This document shows, in pieces, positions 24,445-33,800 of a DNA stretch of 64,000 nt (the stretch's first letter is position 1; the number at the start of each line of letters is the position of its first letter). Origin of the DNA: Psychrobacillus sp044762855 (GTDB lineage: Bacteria; Bacillota; Bacilli; Bacillales_A; Planococcaceae). Under the pieces are notes generated by a model. The model searched no databases. It was not told where the DNA came from and was given only the letters and a program-made list of their open reading frames with translations. Location: assembly GCF_044762855.1 (NCBI RefSeq), contig NZ_JBIWFB010000001.1, forward strand, positions 930,001 through 994,000, given 5' to 3'. The position numbers and the translations under genes were made by a program.

Positions 24445-26292
24445 ATGACAAAATTACGTCAAGATTTACGAAACATTGCAATTATAGCACACGTTGACCA
24501 TGGAAAAACGACATTAGTCGACCAATTATTAAAACAATCGGGTACATTCCGTTCAAATGAGCATGTAGATGAAAGAGCGATGGACTCTGGAGACATCGAA
24601 CGTGAACGCGGAATTACGATTTTAGCTAAAAACACAGCTGTAGACTATCATGGTACACGCATTAATATATTAGATACACCTGGACATGCCGACTTCGGTG
24701 GTGAAGTAGAACGTATTCTAAAAATGGTAGATGGAGTTGTATTAGTTGTTGATGCATATGAAGGTTGTATGCCACAAACACGATTCGTATTGAAAAAAGC
24801 ATTAGAACAAAAGTTAACACCAATCGTCGTAGTAAATAAAGTGGACAAAGATTCTGCTCGCCCATTAGAAGTAGTGGATGAAGTATTAGAATTATTTATC
24901 GAATTAGATGCGGATGCAGATCAACTAGAATTCCCTGTTGTTTATGCTTCTGGTGTAAACGGTACTGCTTCATTAGATCCAGATCCAGCTTCTCAAGAAG
25001 AAAACATGGCATGCCTATTCGAAAAAATTATCGAAGCTATTCCAGCACCAATTGATAACTCAGATGAACCACTACAATTCCAAGTAGCGTTATTAGATTA
25101 CAACGACTACGTTGGTCGTATTGGTATCGGTCGTGTATTCCGCGGTACGATTGAGGTAGGTCAACAAATTTCTTTGATGAAACTAGATGGATCTATTAAA
25201 AATTACCGTGTAACCAAATTATTTGGTTTCTTCGGCTTAAAACGTGTAGAAGTACAATCAGCTAAAGCAGGAGATTTAATCGCTGTATCTGGTATGGAAG
25301 AAATTAATGTAGGGGAAACAGTTTGTCCGACAGACCATCCAGATGCATTGGTTCCATTACGTATAGATGAACCAACTTTACAAATGACATTCTTAGTAAA
25401 TAACTCACCATTTGCTGGTCGTGAAGGAAAATGGGTCACTTCTCGTAAAGTAGAAGAGCGTTTACGTTCTCAACTTCAAACGGATGTATCATTACGTGTC
25501 GATGATACAGAATCTCCAGATGCATGGATTGTATCAGGTCGTGGGGAACTTCACTTGTCGATTTTAATCGAAAATATGCGTCGTGAAGGTTTTGAACTTC
25601 AAGTATCGAAACCAAAAGTAATTATTCGTGAAATTGATGGTAAAAAATGTGAGCCAATCGAAAGAGTACAAATTGATGTACCAGAAGATAGCGTAGGTTC
25701 TATTATCGAATCCATGGGAACACGTAAAGGTGAAATGACGGACATGATCAATAATGGAAATGGTCAAGTTCGCTTAATCTTTATGGTTCCAGCACGTGGA
25801 CTAATTGGATACACTACTGAGTTTATGTCTCTAACAAAAGGTTTTGGTATCATTAACCATACATTTGATAGCTACCAACCAGTAGTTTCAGGTCGTGTTG
25901 GTGGACGTCACCAAGGCGTACTTGTTTCGATGGAAACTGGTAAAGCGACAACTTATGGGATGATGCAAATTGAAGACCGTGGTACACTATTCGTAGAACC
26001 TGGTACTGAAATTTACGAGGGTATGGTAGTTGGTGAAAATACTCGTGATAATGACATTACGGTCAATATTACTAAAATGAAACAAAAAACAAATATTCGT
26101 TCTGCTAACAAAGACCAAACAAACGTTATTAAAAGACCTCGTATTTTAACGCTTGAAGAAGCAATTGAGTTTCTAGGTGATGATGAGTATTTAGAAGTAA
26201 CACCACAGTCAATCCGTCTACGTAAACAAATTCTAGAGAAAAATGAACGTGAACGTGTGACGAAAAAGTTAAAAAATGCAGAACTTGAATAG
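24445..26292 (+). CDS. typA: Translational GTPase TypA/BipA
   Basis: 615 residues. G1 AHVDHGKTT (about 15-23), switch I ERERGITI, G3 DTPGHADFGGE, G4 NKVDK, then EF-G-like domains II, III and V and the BipA-specific C-terminal domain. Family knowledge: a ribosome-binding GTPase for 50S assembly, important in cold and stress. It precedes ylaH. Codon use is typical of a highly expressed housekeeping gene. Confidence 0.96.
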   Translation: MTKLRQDLRNIAIIAHVDHGKTTLVDQLLKQSGTFRSNEHVDERAMDSGDIERERGITILAKNTAVDYHGTRINILDTPGHADFGGEVERILKMVDGVVLVVDAYEGCMPQTRFVLKKALEQKLTPIVVVNKVDKDSARPLEVVDEVLELFIELDADADQLEFPVVYASGVNGTASLDPDPASQEENMACLFEKIIEAIPAPIDNSDEPLQFQVALLDYNDYVGRIGIGRVFRGTIEVGQQISLMKLDGSIKNYRVTKLFGFFGLKRVEVQSAKAGDLIAVSGMEEINVGETVCPTDHPDALVPLRIDEPTLQMTFLVNNSPFAGREGKWVTSRKVEERLRSQLQTDVSLRVDDTESPDAWIVSGRGELHLSILIENMRREGFELQVSKPKVIIREIDGKKCEPIERVQIDVPEDSVGSIIESMGTRKGEMTDMINNGNGQVRLIFMVPARGLIGYTTEFMSLTKGFGIINHTFDSYQPVVSGRVGGRHQGVLVSMETGKATTYGMMQIEDRGTLFVEPGTEIYEGMVVGENTRDNDITVNITKMKQKTNIRSANKDQTNVIKRPRILTLEEAIEFLGDDEYLEVTPQSIRLRKQILEKNERERVTKKLKNAELE

Positions 26293-26314
26293 AATCAGAA
26301 AAGGGTGAATAACC

Positions 26315-26641
26315 TTGGAAGAACAGCAATTCGTATTTGGTAGAATGTCTAGTATATCGAAGTTTATCTATGAGATAACTCCAAATTACGACATAGCGGG
26401 TTATGTATTATTTTTGACAATTTTCTTGCTATCCGTGCTTGTGTACAAGCTAGGATTTGCCAAAAAATTGCGTGTTGGACAAAATATAGTCATTTACGTA
26501 TTCTTATTCTTAGGATGTTTGATGTTAACGTTTTTAGCGTTTTTCCTTCCTGTAGTGGAAGGATTAATCGTGGCAGCGCTCATCTTAATCATTTATAAGA
26601 TTCGTTTACGACTTGAAAAAAAACAAAGCTCGACTACTTAA
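26315..26641 (+). CDS. ylaH: YlaH-like membrane protein
   Basis: 108 residues with three hydrophobic segments (about 27-48, 58-78, 80-96) and the family stretch GYVLFLTIFLLSVLVYKLGF. It follows typA by 22 bp and is probably co-transcribed, as in B. subtilis. The start is a TTG at 26315 behind AAGGGTGA. Function unknown. Confidence 0.82.
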   Translation: MEEQQFVFGRMSSISKFIYEITPNYDIAGYVLFLTIFLLSVLVYKLGFAKKLRVGQNIVIYVFLFLGCLMLTFLAFFLPVVEGLIVAALILIIYKIRLRLEKKQSSTT

Positions 26642-26664
26642 AAGTAGTTGGGCTTTGTTTTTTG
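26621..26664 (+). terminator. Terminator of typA-ylaH
   Basis: AAAGCTCGACTACTT / AAGTAGTTGGGCTTT stem overlapping the ylaH 3' end, followed by GTTTTTT. Confidence 0.88.
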
Positions 26665-26741
26665 GGTAATAGGGAAACTGCTTATTTATTCAGTATTGAA
26701 TTGTAAAAAAACTCCTGCTTTTTTCGAACTGATACACCCAG

Positions 26742-26782
26742 TAAATGGCTTAGGTCAACAAATTGGTCTTCTGTAAAGAAAG
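26742..26782 (+). repeat. Left part of a composite repeat copy split by the IS3 element
   Basis: CCCAGTAAATGGCTTAG followed by GTCAACAAATTGG matches the region preceding the 21-bp array in the copies at 34.48 kb (ATCCAGTAAATGG) and 54.58 kb (ATCCAGTAAATGTCTTAGAG). The rest of the array resumes on the far side of the IS at 28.14 kb. Confidence 0.65.
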
Positions 26783-26838
26783 TAGACATATTAAATCACA
26801 ACTTTTTCTTTTTTCACTACCGCGCTACCGCTTGCTCT

Positions 26839-26889
26839 GATGGTGAAAATAGGATAGGTCAAAACCGTACCTATCCTATTTCCACCATC
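26839..26889 (-). terminator. Long hairpin inside the IS, downstream of orfB
   Basis: GATGGTGAAAATAGGATAGGT pairs with ACCTATCCTATTTCCACCATC with one mismatch and a 9-nt loop. No strong T run follows. It may stop readthrough transcription or have a transposition role. Confidence 0.55.
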
Positions 26890-26899
26890 TACCGTTTAA

Positions 26900-27787
26900 T
26901 CAACCTGCAGCTAAAAGTAGACTTTTAGAGTACGCTTTTTCAAAGTCTACGGGACTCTCGTAACCCAACGTCGAATGCCTTCTTCTCGTGTTATAGAACT
27001 GGTCGATATAATGACGAATTGCCTGGATGGCTCCTTCTCTCGTCTCCCATTTAAACCGATAGATCAACTCTTTTTTGATCGTTGCGTGGAAGGACTCGAT
27101 ACAGGCATTGTCATAAGGATCTCCTTTGCGACTCATGCTTCCTTTCATTTTCCTTTCGTTCAATAGCTCCCTATATTCATTAGAACAATATTGTGCGCCA
27201 CGATCCGAGTGATGGATGAGCCCTTCACCCGGTTCTCTTAGCATAATCGCTTGTTTAAGGGCTTCCAATGGCAACTCTTTTTTCATCGTTGCCGCAATGC
27301 TCCATCCGACAATTTTTCGGGAGAACAGATCCATTACACTCGCCAAATAAAGCCAACCCTGCATCGTCCAGATATACGTTATATCTGTCACCCATACTGT
27401 GTTAGGCGTGTCCACCATGAATTGACGCTCTAGCAAATTCGGATAGATAGGGTACTTATGGTTCGAATCGGTCGTCACTACATAAGGGGTTTTGGGCGTC
27501 GCCCGGAGCCCCATTTCTTTCATTCGTTTTCCTATTGTCCGCTCACACACTGGAATTCCCCGTGCTTTTAATTCCCTTGCGATTCGTGGGCTGCCATAAG
27601 TTTCCTGGCTTTCGATAAAGGACTGTCGAATCAGTTGGTCCATTCTTTCTTTTTCCTCGTGTATAATTTTTCTTTTCTCTTTTTCTTCTATCCATTTGTA
27701 ATAGCCACTGCTAGAAACCTCTAATACTTTACACATCTTCACTACGCGAAATTCCTGTTGATATTCCTCTATGAACTGAAATATCAC
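26900..27787 (-). CDS. IS3-family transposase OrfB (DDE integrase domain)
   Basis: 295 residues. An N-terminal HTH_21-type domain (MCKVLEVSSSGYYKWIEEK) is followed by an rve-type core with the catalytic triad: Asp in WVTDITYIWTMQG, Asp in LIHHSDRGAQYCS and Glu in NACIESFHATIKKEL. It appears intact. The apparent GTG start overlaps the orfA stop by 4 bp, and the frame is open further upstream, so it is probably translated mainly as an OrfAB fusion by -1 frameshifting. Confidence 0.93.
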   Translation of the reverse strand: MIFQFIEEYQQEFRVVKMCKVLEVSSSGYYKWIEEKEKRKIIHEEKERMDQLIRQSFIESQETYGSPRIARELKARGIPVCERTIGKRMKEMGLRATPKTPYVVTTDSNHKYPIYPNLLERQFMVDTPNTVWVTDITYIWTMQGWLYLASVMDLFSRKIVGWSIAATMKKELPLEALKQAIMLREPGEGLIHHSDRGAQYCSNEYRELLNERKMKGSMSRKGDPYDNACIESFHATIKKELIYRFKWETREGAIQAIRHYIDQFYNTRRRHSTLGYESPVDFEKAYSKSLLLAAG

Positions 27788-28071
27788 GTGTGGCTTTTGG
27801 CAAAGACATGCATGGCCTTTTTTAAGATTTCATTTTCCTCTTTTAATTCTTTTTCATTCTTCTCTAACTCTGCTATCCGTTTCTTTAATTCTGTGGAAGA
27901 ACTAAGCTGGACATCACTTGCAAGCTCCTGATTCTTTTTAAAGGTTCTTACCCAGGCACGTATTCTTGCCGGGTTTATCCCATGTTCATAGCCCAGTTCT
28001 GTCGCTTTTCTTCCATCTTCCACTACTAGTTTCACTAGATATTCACGCATTTCTTTACTTGTTAGTGCCAT
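27784..28071 (-). CDS. IS3-family transposase OrfA (helix-turn-helix)
   Basis: 95 residues. A helix-turn-helix (YLVKLVVEDGRKATELGYEH and INPARIRAWVRTFK, about 10-45) is followed by a leucine-zipper-like segment (LKKRIAELEKNEKELKEEN) for dimerisation. ATG at 28071 follows AAGGGAG. A slippery A6G run at 27817-27823 (minus strand) near the 3' end could give the OrfAB fusion. Confidence 0.9.
   Translation of the reverse strand: MALTSKEMREYLVKLVVEDGRKATELGYEHGINPARIRAWVRTFKKNQELASDVQLSSSTELKKRIAELEKNEKELKEENEILKKAMHVFAKSHT
27817..27823 (-). promoter_or_regulatory. Programmed -1 frameshift site (A AAA AAG) of the IS
   Basis: On the minus strand the codons TTA AAA AAG offer an A6G slip. The -1 frame from here is open through the orfA stop straight into orfB, the arrangement known for IS150/IS3 elements. 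Confidence 0.65.
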
Positions 28072-28128
28072 CACAAACACGCTCCCTTAATTTTCTTTTA
28101 GTATGAAGGTCGTGTTTTAACATGTCCA

Positions 28129-28340
28129 CTTTTTATTCTAATTCAAAAATCGTTCATTGAAAGCAACTAATGCCACGCCGAAAGCAACCAATTCAGCTCG
28201 AGAGCAACTAAATTGCCTGTGAAAGCAACTAATTCATATAATAACAAGTTTACTTGTAGTGAGACTACGATAGTTTCGACACATTTTAGGAGAAACATTC
28301 CATAAACTTTGCCATACTCGGTTGGCTAGCTTCTTACTAC
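28129..28340 (+). repeat. Right part of the composite repeat copy split by the IS3 element
   Basis: After the IS the sequence resumes with units starting at GCAACTAATGCC (from about 28162), GCAACCAATTCAG, GCAACTAAATTGCC and GCAACTAATTCATA. It then ends with the family's AACAAGTTTACTTG and GTGAGAC..ACGA tail. One unit is 20 rather than 21 bp. The rest up to the ylaI terminator at 28361 is unremarkable. Confidence 0.75.
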
Positions 28341-28360
28341 GCCGCATTTCACCTATAATA

Positions 28361-28407
28361 TAAAATAGACCACTACCTGGTACTTTAAAACAGGTAGTGG
28401 TCTATTG
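28361..28407 (-). terminator. Terminator downstream of ylaI
   Basis: AATAGACCACTACCTG / CAGGTAGTGGTCTATT stem with an A/T-rich tail on the minus strand. Confidence 0.88.
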
Positions 28408-28411
28408 GTAG

Positions 28412-28615
28412 TTAAAACTCATTCTCGATTAGTTTGGATGTTTTGTAGAAAATGAACTTTCCTGTTGCTAGCCGAGCGTTCGTTTTCTCTTCTATGCGGT
28501 CGTGACAAACCGGACACATGTATGTGTGGATGAGTCGATTCCTTAGCTTTTTTGCTAATGGTAAATCATCCGATAGTATGTCTATTCGATCGCATATGAC
28601 ACATTGTACTTTCAT
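28412..28615 (-). CDS. ylaI: YlaI-like zinc-ribbon protein (DUF2197)
   Basis: 67 residues starting MKVQCVICDRID. Two Cys pairs, CVIC (about 5-8) and CPVC (about 35-38), indicate a zinc ribbon; LAKKLRNRLIHTYMCPVC is a conserved family stretch. The ATG at 28615 has AGGAG upstream; a TTG three codons earlier overlaps that site. Same position after typA-ylaH as in B. subtilis, but here reversed. Function unknown. Confidence 0.82.
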   Translation of the reverse strand: MKVQCVICDRIDILSDDLPLAKKLRNRLIHTYMCPVCHDRIEEKTNARLATGKFIFYKTSKLIENEF

Positions 28616-28627
28616 ATAAGTCAACTC

Positions 28628-29125
28628 CTATTCAATACGAAATGCAGAAACCAATTTAATCGGATTATTAATATTTGAACCATCTTTTTTAATAATATGC
28701 ACAGGACCATCTTCACGAAGAGGTTTCCCTTTATGACTAAATTTAAGTAATAGCGTATCTAATTCGCTCATTGGTATAGTATGTTCACCTTCTGTAGTCT
28801 CAATAATTAGGGTAGAAGCTTCAGGTAGCGGTTCTGCATTTAAGATAAATGGTTTTAGTTCGACACCGTAAGTACTTGTTAATACTTTTGTGCGCTCGTA
28901 TTTTTTTTCTGATTGTAAAGTAGGAGGAACTGTAGAGCCTTCTATAATTTCGCGTGACCAGTGAGCGGAAGTTACTTTTGTGTACTCCTCTAACTCATCT
29001 TCATATTCATATTCTCCTGAGAAAAATTCATCTAAATCAATTTTTCGATCATCAAAAATCCAAACTGTTGGATCTAGTGTAATAGTAAATTTCACAGCAC
29101 CTTTAATAGGGATAATAAATTCCAA
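28628..29125 (-). CDS. Conserved Bacillales protein of unknown function (YlaL position)
   Basis: 165 residues, acidic, no signal peptide or membrane segment. Begins MEFIIPIKGAVKFTITLDPT and has DREDGPVH-like REDGPVHIIKKDGSN near the C-terminus (about 136-150). The position between ylaI and ylaN is that of B. subtilis ylaL, and similar Bacillus proteins are sometimes labelled peptidyl-prolyl isomerase. No isomerase motif is visible here, so no function is assigned. The start is a TTG behind GAGGAGG. Twelve bp separate it from ylaI. Confidence 0.72.
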   Translation of the reverse strand: MEFIIPIKGAVKFTITLDPTVWIFDDRKIDLDEFFSGEYEYEDELEEYTKVTSAHWSREIIEGSTVPPTLQSEKKYERTKVLTSTYGVELKPFILNAEPLPEASTLIIETTEGEHTIPMSELDTLLLKFSHKGKPLREDGPVHIIKKDGSNINNPIKLVSAFRIE

Positions 29126-29302
29126 CGAAATTGCCTCCTCTAATCTCTCTTATCAAACTAAGTATATCGCTAAAATGAAAATATCTAAAGAATATTTCAC
29201 TTTTTTCTAAACTAAGATGAGAGAACACTTGCTTTTTTGTTCATCAAAAGATACACTTTAGGGAGGTAAACAATTAGAAATCAAAATAATGGGGGCGTCC
29301 TC

Positions 29303-29584
29303 ATGGATACTAAAATACAACTTTCGTATCAAGAAAAAGCATTAGAGCTTTTAAAGAAAGATGCGGAAAAGATTGCGCAGCTAATAAAAGTGCAAATGGA
29401 CAACTTAACTATGCCTCAATGTCCGCTTTACGAAGAGGTTTTGGATACTCAAATGTTTGGATTATCACGCGAAATAGATTTTGCGGTCAAACTTGGACTT
29501 TTAGAGAAAAGTGAAGGAAGAGAAATAATTGCTTCACTAGAACAAGAGTTATCCGTTTTACATGATATCCATACAGAAAAATAA
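29303..29584 (+). CDS. ylaN: YlaN family protein (UPF0358)
   Basis: 93 residues, helical, acidic. Contains the family patterns KDAEKIAQLIKVQMDNLTMP and LSREIDFAVKLGL. In B. subtilis and Staphylococcus, YlaN is needed under iron limitation and is reported to affect Fur. Conserved place before ftsW. ATG at 29303 behind a GGGGGCG site. Confidence 0.92.
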   Translation: MDTKIQLSYQEKALELLKKDAEKIAQLIKVQMDNLTMPQCPLYEEVLDTQMFGLSREIDFAVKLGLLEKSEGREIIASLEQELSVLHDIHTEK

Positions 29585-29589
29585 TTTTA

Positions 29590-29625
29590 AAACTCAAACG
29601 AAGCTTACTGTTTGAGTTTTTTTTT
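29590..29625 (+). terminator. Terminator between ylaN and ftsW
   Basis: AAACTCAAAC / GTTTGAGTTT stem followed by a long T run. FtsW would then need its own promoter or readthrough. Confidence 0.85.
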
Positions 29626-29651
29626 CTAATGGAAGAAATAGAGGTTTTAAC

Positions 29652-30818
29652 ATGATTCCATATTTAAAACGATTTTTTAAAAACTTTGATTACCCGTTAT
29701 TTTTTGTGTATTTAGCATTAAGTTTATTTGGATTAGTGATGATTTACAGTGCTAGTATGGGTTGGGCTGTGCTTAATTATGATCGAGAGCCTGATTACTT
29801 TTTTGATAAACAAATAAAAAATCTAGTAATCGCAATTCCAATGTTTTTTTTAGCAGCTTTTTTCCCTTATAAGCATTATAAAAGTAGAGCAATGATGCAA
29901 CTTATGCTAATAGTTATGTTCATACTTTTAATACTAGTGCATTTTATCGGAACAGGCGGAGAAAGTGGATCTCAGAGTTGGATTCATTTAGGTTTTGGGA
30001 ATATTCAACCTTCGGAAATTGCAAAAATAGTAATAGTATTATATTTTGCTGGAATTTTCACAAAAAAATACGAAAAGGGCACGCTGGATAAGTTAAATGA
30101 ATCTGTAGGTCCGCCATTGATCGTCTTATTCTTTGTATTTGTACTCATCATGATGGAGACAGATGTTGGAAATACAATGATAATCAGCTTCGTTGCAATC
30201 TCTGTTATAGCAGCGAGCGGAATTAAACTAAAATCTTTTTCCAAACTTGTCGGATTAATTGGTATAGTTATACTAATGGGTCTATTTGTGATTTATATAA
30301 TGAAAGACCAATTACAAATGGAAAAACGTCTAGGTCGATTGGGAGCTTTCTTGCATCCTTTTGAAGATGAACTAGGTTTTGGTTATCAAATTGTAAATGG
30401 ATATATTGCAATAGGCTCCGGAGGTTTGAAAGGCTTAGGCTTAGGAAACTCCAATCAAAAGTTTGGATACTTGCCTGAACCTCATACAGATTTTATAATG
30501 GCTATTATTGCGGAAGAACTTGGACTCATCGGTGTATTAATTGTGATGTGTGGTCTGTTCTTTCTGGTATTTAAAGGAATTTCAATTGCTTTATCTACAA
30601 GAGATCCGCAAGCCCGTATGATTGCAGCAGGTATTGCCAGTATAATTGGTTTTCAAACATTCGTTAACCTAGGTGGAATGCTAGGATTAATCCCGCTTAC
30701 CGGGGTAACACTTCCTTTTATTAGTTACGGAGGTACTTCTATCATACTGTTATCTGCTGCAATAGGGATTTTAATGAATGTATCTATGTTTGTGAAGCAC
30801 GAAAAATCAAAAGAATAA
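29652..30818 (+). CDS. ftsW: Cell division peptidoglycan polymerase FtsW (SEDS family)
   Basis: 388 residues with about ten membrane segments. SEDS signatures are SQSWIHLGFGNIQPSEIAKI (about 111-130), KFGYLPEPHTDFIMAIIAEE (about 273-292) and TGVTLPFISYGGTS (about 350-363). Family knowledge: a glycosyltransferase polymerising lipid II with a class B PBP at the septum. It is 13 bp upstream of pycA, the conserved Bacillus arrangement. Confidence 0.94.
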   Translation: MIPYLKRFFKNFDYPLFFVYLALSLFGLVMIYSASMGWAVLNYDREPDYFFDKQIKNLVIAIPMFFLAAFFPYKHYKSRAMMQLMLIVMFILLILVHFIGTGGESGSQSWIHLGFGNIQPSEIAKIVIVLYFAGIFTKKYEKGTLDKLNESVGPPLIVLFFVFVLIMMETDVGNTMIISFVAISVIAASGIKLKSFSKLVGLIGIVILMGLFVIYIMKDQLQMEKRLGRLGAFLHPFEDELGFGYQIVNGYIAIGSGGLKGLGLGNSNQKFGYLPEPHTDFIMAIIAEELGLIGVLIVMCGLFFLVFKGISIALSTRDPQARMIAAGIASIIGFQTFVNLGGMLGLIPLTGVTLPFISYGGTSIILLSAAIGILMNVSMFVKHEKSKE

Positions 30819-30831
30819 GGGGTGCCACTGG

Positions 30832-33800
30832 ATGGAAAATATTAAAAAGATCGTCGTTGCAAATAGGGGAGAAATTGCTATTCGAATCTTTCGCGCGTGT
30901 ACGGAATTAAATTTGCGTACCGTAGCGATCTATTCGAGAGAAGATAGCGGTGCATTTCACCGTTTTAAGTCGGATGAATCGTATTTGGTTGGGGAAGGCA
31001 AAAAACCGATTGATGCATACTTAGATATTGAGGACATCATTCGTATCGCAAAAGAGAGTAAAGCGGATGCCATTCACCCAGGTTACGGTTTTTTATCTGA
31101 AAATTTAGAATTCGCTAAACGTTGTGAAGAAGAAGGAATTATATTTATCGGTCCTACTTCTAAACATTTAGATATGTTCGGAGATAAAGTGAAGGCTCGT
31201 GAGCAGGCTGTAAAAGCTGGTATTCCGGTTATTCCAGGTAGTGACGGCCCAGTGCAAAGCTTAGAGGAAGTCCGGGAATTTGGTGAAGCACATGGCTACC
31301 CACTTATGATCAAAGCTTCCTTGGGCGGCGGTGGTCGTGGGATGCGTGTTGTACAGACGAAAGATGATTTGGAAAGTGCATACGAACGTGCTAAATCGGA
31401 AGCAAAAGCCGCTTTTGGTTCGGACGAGGTATATGTGGAGCGATTTATATTTGAACCAAAGCATATTGAAGTTCAAATTCTAGGGGATAAGCACGGAAAT
31501 CTAATTCACCTGTATGAACGTGATTGTTCTATTCAAAGAAGGCATCAAAAGGTAGTGGAAATTGCTCCTTCGAATTCACTTAGTCCTGAATTACGCAATA
31601 AAATATGCCAAGCTGCTGTTCAATTAATGCAAAATGTATCATACATAAATGCAGGAACTGTAGAGTTTTTAGTGACAGAAGATGAATTCTTCTTTATCGA
31701 AGTAAACCCGCGCATTCAAGTAGAGCATACGATTACAGAGATGATCACTGGTGTAGACATCGTACATGCGCAGATTAAAATTGCTGATGGTTTAGCCTTA
31801 AATAGTGAGGATATGGGAATTCCAAGTCAAGAGAATATTCCTCTTTTTGGATTCGCTATACAGTCCCGAGTAACAACTGAAGATCCATTAAATAACTTCA
31901 TGCCAGATACAGGAAAATTAATGGTGTATCGTTCCGGAGGCGGATTTGGTGTTCGTTTAGACGCAGGAAACGGCTTCCAAGGAGCAGTTATTACTCCTTA
32001 TTATGATTCCTTGTTAGTAAAAGTTTCTACCTGGGGTATGTCTTTTAAAGAAGCGGCAGCAAAAATGGACCGAAATTTACAGGAATTTAGAATTCGTGGT
32101 ATTAAAACGAATATTCCTTTCCTAGAAAAAGTTGTGAAACATCCTAGTTTTATTTCAGGACAGTTTAATACTAGTTTTATAGATTCCACACCTGAGTTGT
32201 TCCTATTTCCAAATCGAAAAGACCGTGGTACGAAATTATTAAATTATATCGGCAATGTTACGGTGAACGGCTTCCCTGGTGTAGAACAAAAATCCAAACC
32301 TGTATTTGGAATGCCAAGAAAACCGAATGTAGATATCTCACTTGCACCACCGGCTGGAACAAAGCAAATCCTAGAAACGCAAGGCGTAGAAGGGGTTATA
32401 AAGTGGGTGAAAGAGCAACAAGGCGTTCTATTAACCGATACAACATTCCGTGATGCACATCAGTCTTTACTTGCAACTCGCGTGCGTTCTCATGATATGT
32501 TCGGGATAGCGAAAGAATCTGCTCAAGGATTGCATAATCTATTCTCATTTGAAATGTGGGGAGGAGCAACTTTTGACGTTGCCTATCGTTTCTTAAAAGA
32601 AAGTCCATGGGATCGATTATTAAAAATGCGTGAAATGATTCCAAATGTATTATTCCAAATGTTATTCCGAGGGGCAAATGCAGTTGGATATAAAAACTAT
32701 CCGGATAATGTGATACGAGAATTTATTCAAAAATCTGCAGAAGCAGGTATAGATGTATTCAGAATATTCGACAGCTTAAACTGGATAAAAGGAATGGAAG
32801 TTGCTATTGATGCTACAAGACAATCCGGAAAAATCGCAGAAGCAGCTATATGTTACACAGGAGACATTTTAGATGACTCTAGAGCCAAGTATACAGTGCA
32901 GTATTATAAAGATATGGCAAAAGAGTTAGAAGCAGCAGGAGCTCATATTTTAGCGATTAAGGATATGGCTGGTTTATTAAAACCGGAAGCCGCATATCGT
33001 TTGATCAGCGAGCTAAAAAGTACAGTCGATTTGCCGATCCATTTACATTCTCATGATACGAGCGGAAATGGAATTTATATGTATGCAAAAGCAATAGATG
33101 CTGGAGTAGATATTGTCGATACTGCACTAGGCGCTATGGCTGGTTTGACTTCACAACCAAGTGCAAGCAGTTTGAGTTATGCGATGGCAGGCTCTGGAAG
33201 AGAAGTTATTGGAGATATTGATGCATTTGAAAAGGTATCTTATTACTGGGAAGATGTACGGAAATATTACCAAGACTTTGAAAGTGGCATGATGAGTCCA
33301 CATACAGAAATTTATGTACATGAAATGCCAGGTGGACAGTATAGTAATCTTCAACAACAAGCAAAAGGGGTAGGGCTAGGAGAAAGATGGGAAGAGGTAA
33401 AAGAAATGTATTCCCGTGTGAACCTACTATTCGGTGATGTTGTAAAAGTTACACCTTCCTCTAAAGTTGTAGGGGATATGGCTTTGTTCATGGTACAAAA
33501 CAATTTGGATGAAGTGTCAGTGATTACAAGAGGAAAAACAATTGACTTCCCAGACTCCGTAATTGAGTTTTTCGAAGGATATATTGGACAGCCGTTTGGC
33601 GGATTCCCTGAAGAGCTTCAAAAAGTAGTGTTGAAAGACCGTCAAGCTATTACTGTACGTCCAGGAGAGCTACTAGAACCAGTTGATTTTAAAGCAGTTA
33701 AAGAGCTATTATTTAATCAACTAGGGCGTCCTGTCACTAGCCAAGAGATTTTAGCCTATACTTTATATCCAAAAGTATTTGAAGAATATAGTGCGACAGA

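Larger units (their letters stand above)
26783..28128 (-). mobile_element. IS3-family insertion sequence (IS150-like group)
   Basis: About 1.35 kb. The ends are TAGACATATTAAATCACAAC (left) and, on the complement, TGGACATGTTAAAACACGAC (right): imperfect inverted repeats with four mismatches in 20. It carries overlapping orfA and orfB in IS3 order on the minus strand. A 21-bp-stem hairpin (26839-26889) lies between orfB and the left end, a likely terminator. A direct target duplication was not recognised. It sits inside a copy of the composite repeat family. Confidence 0.85.
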
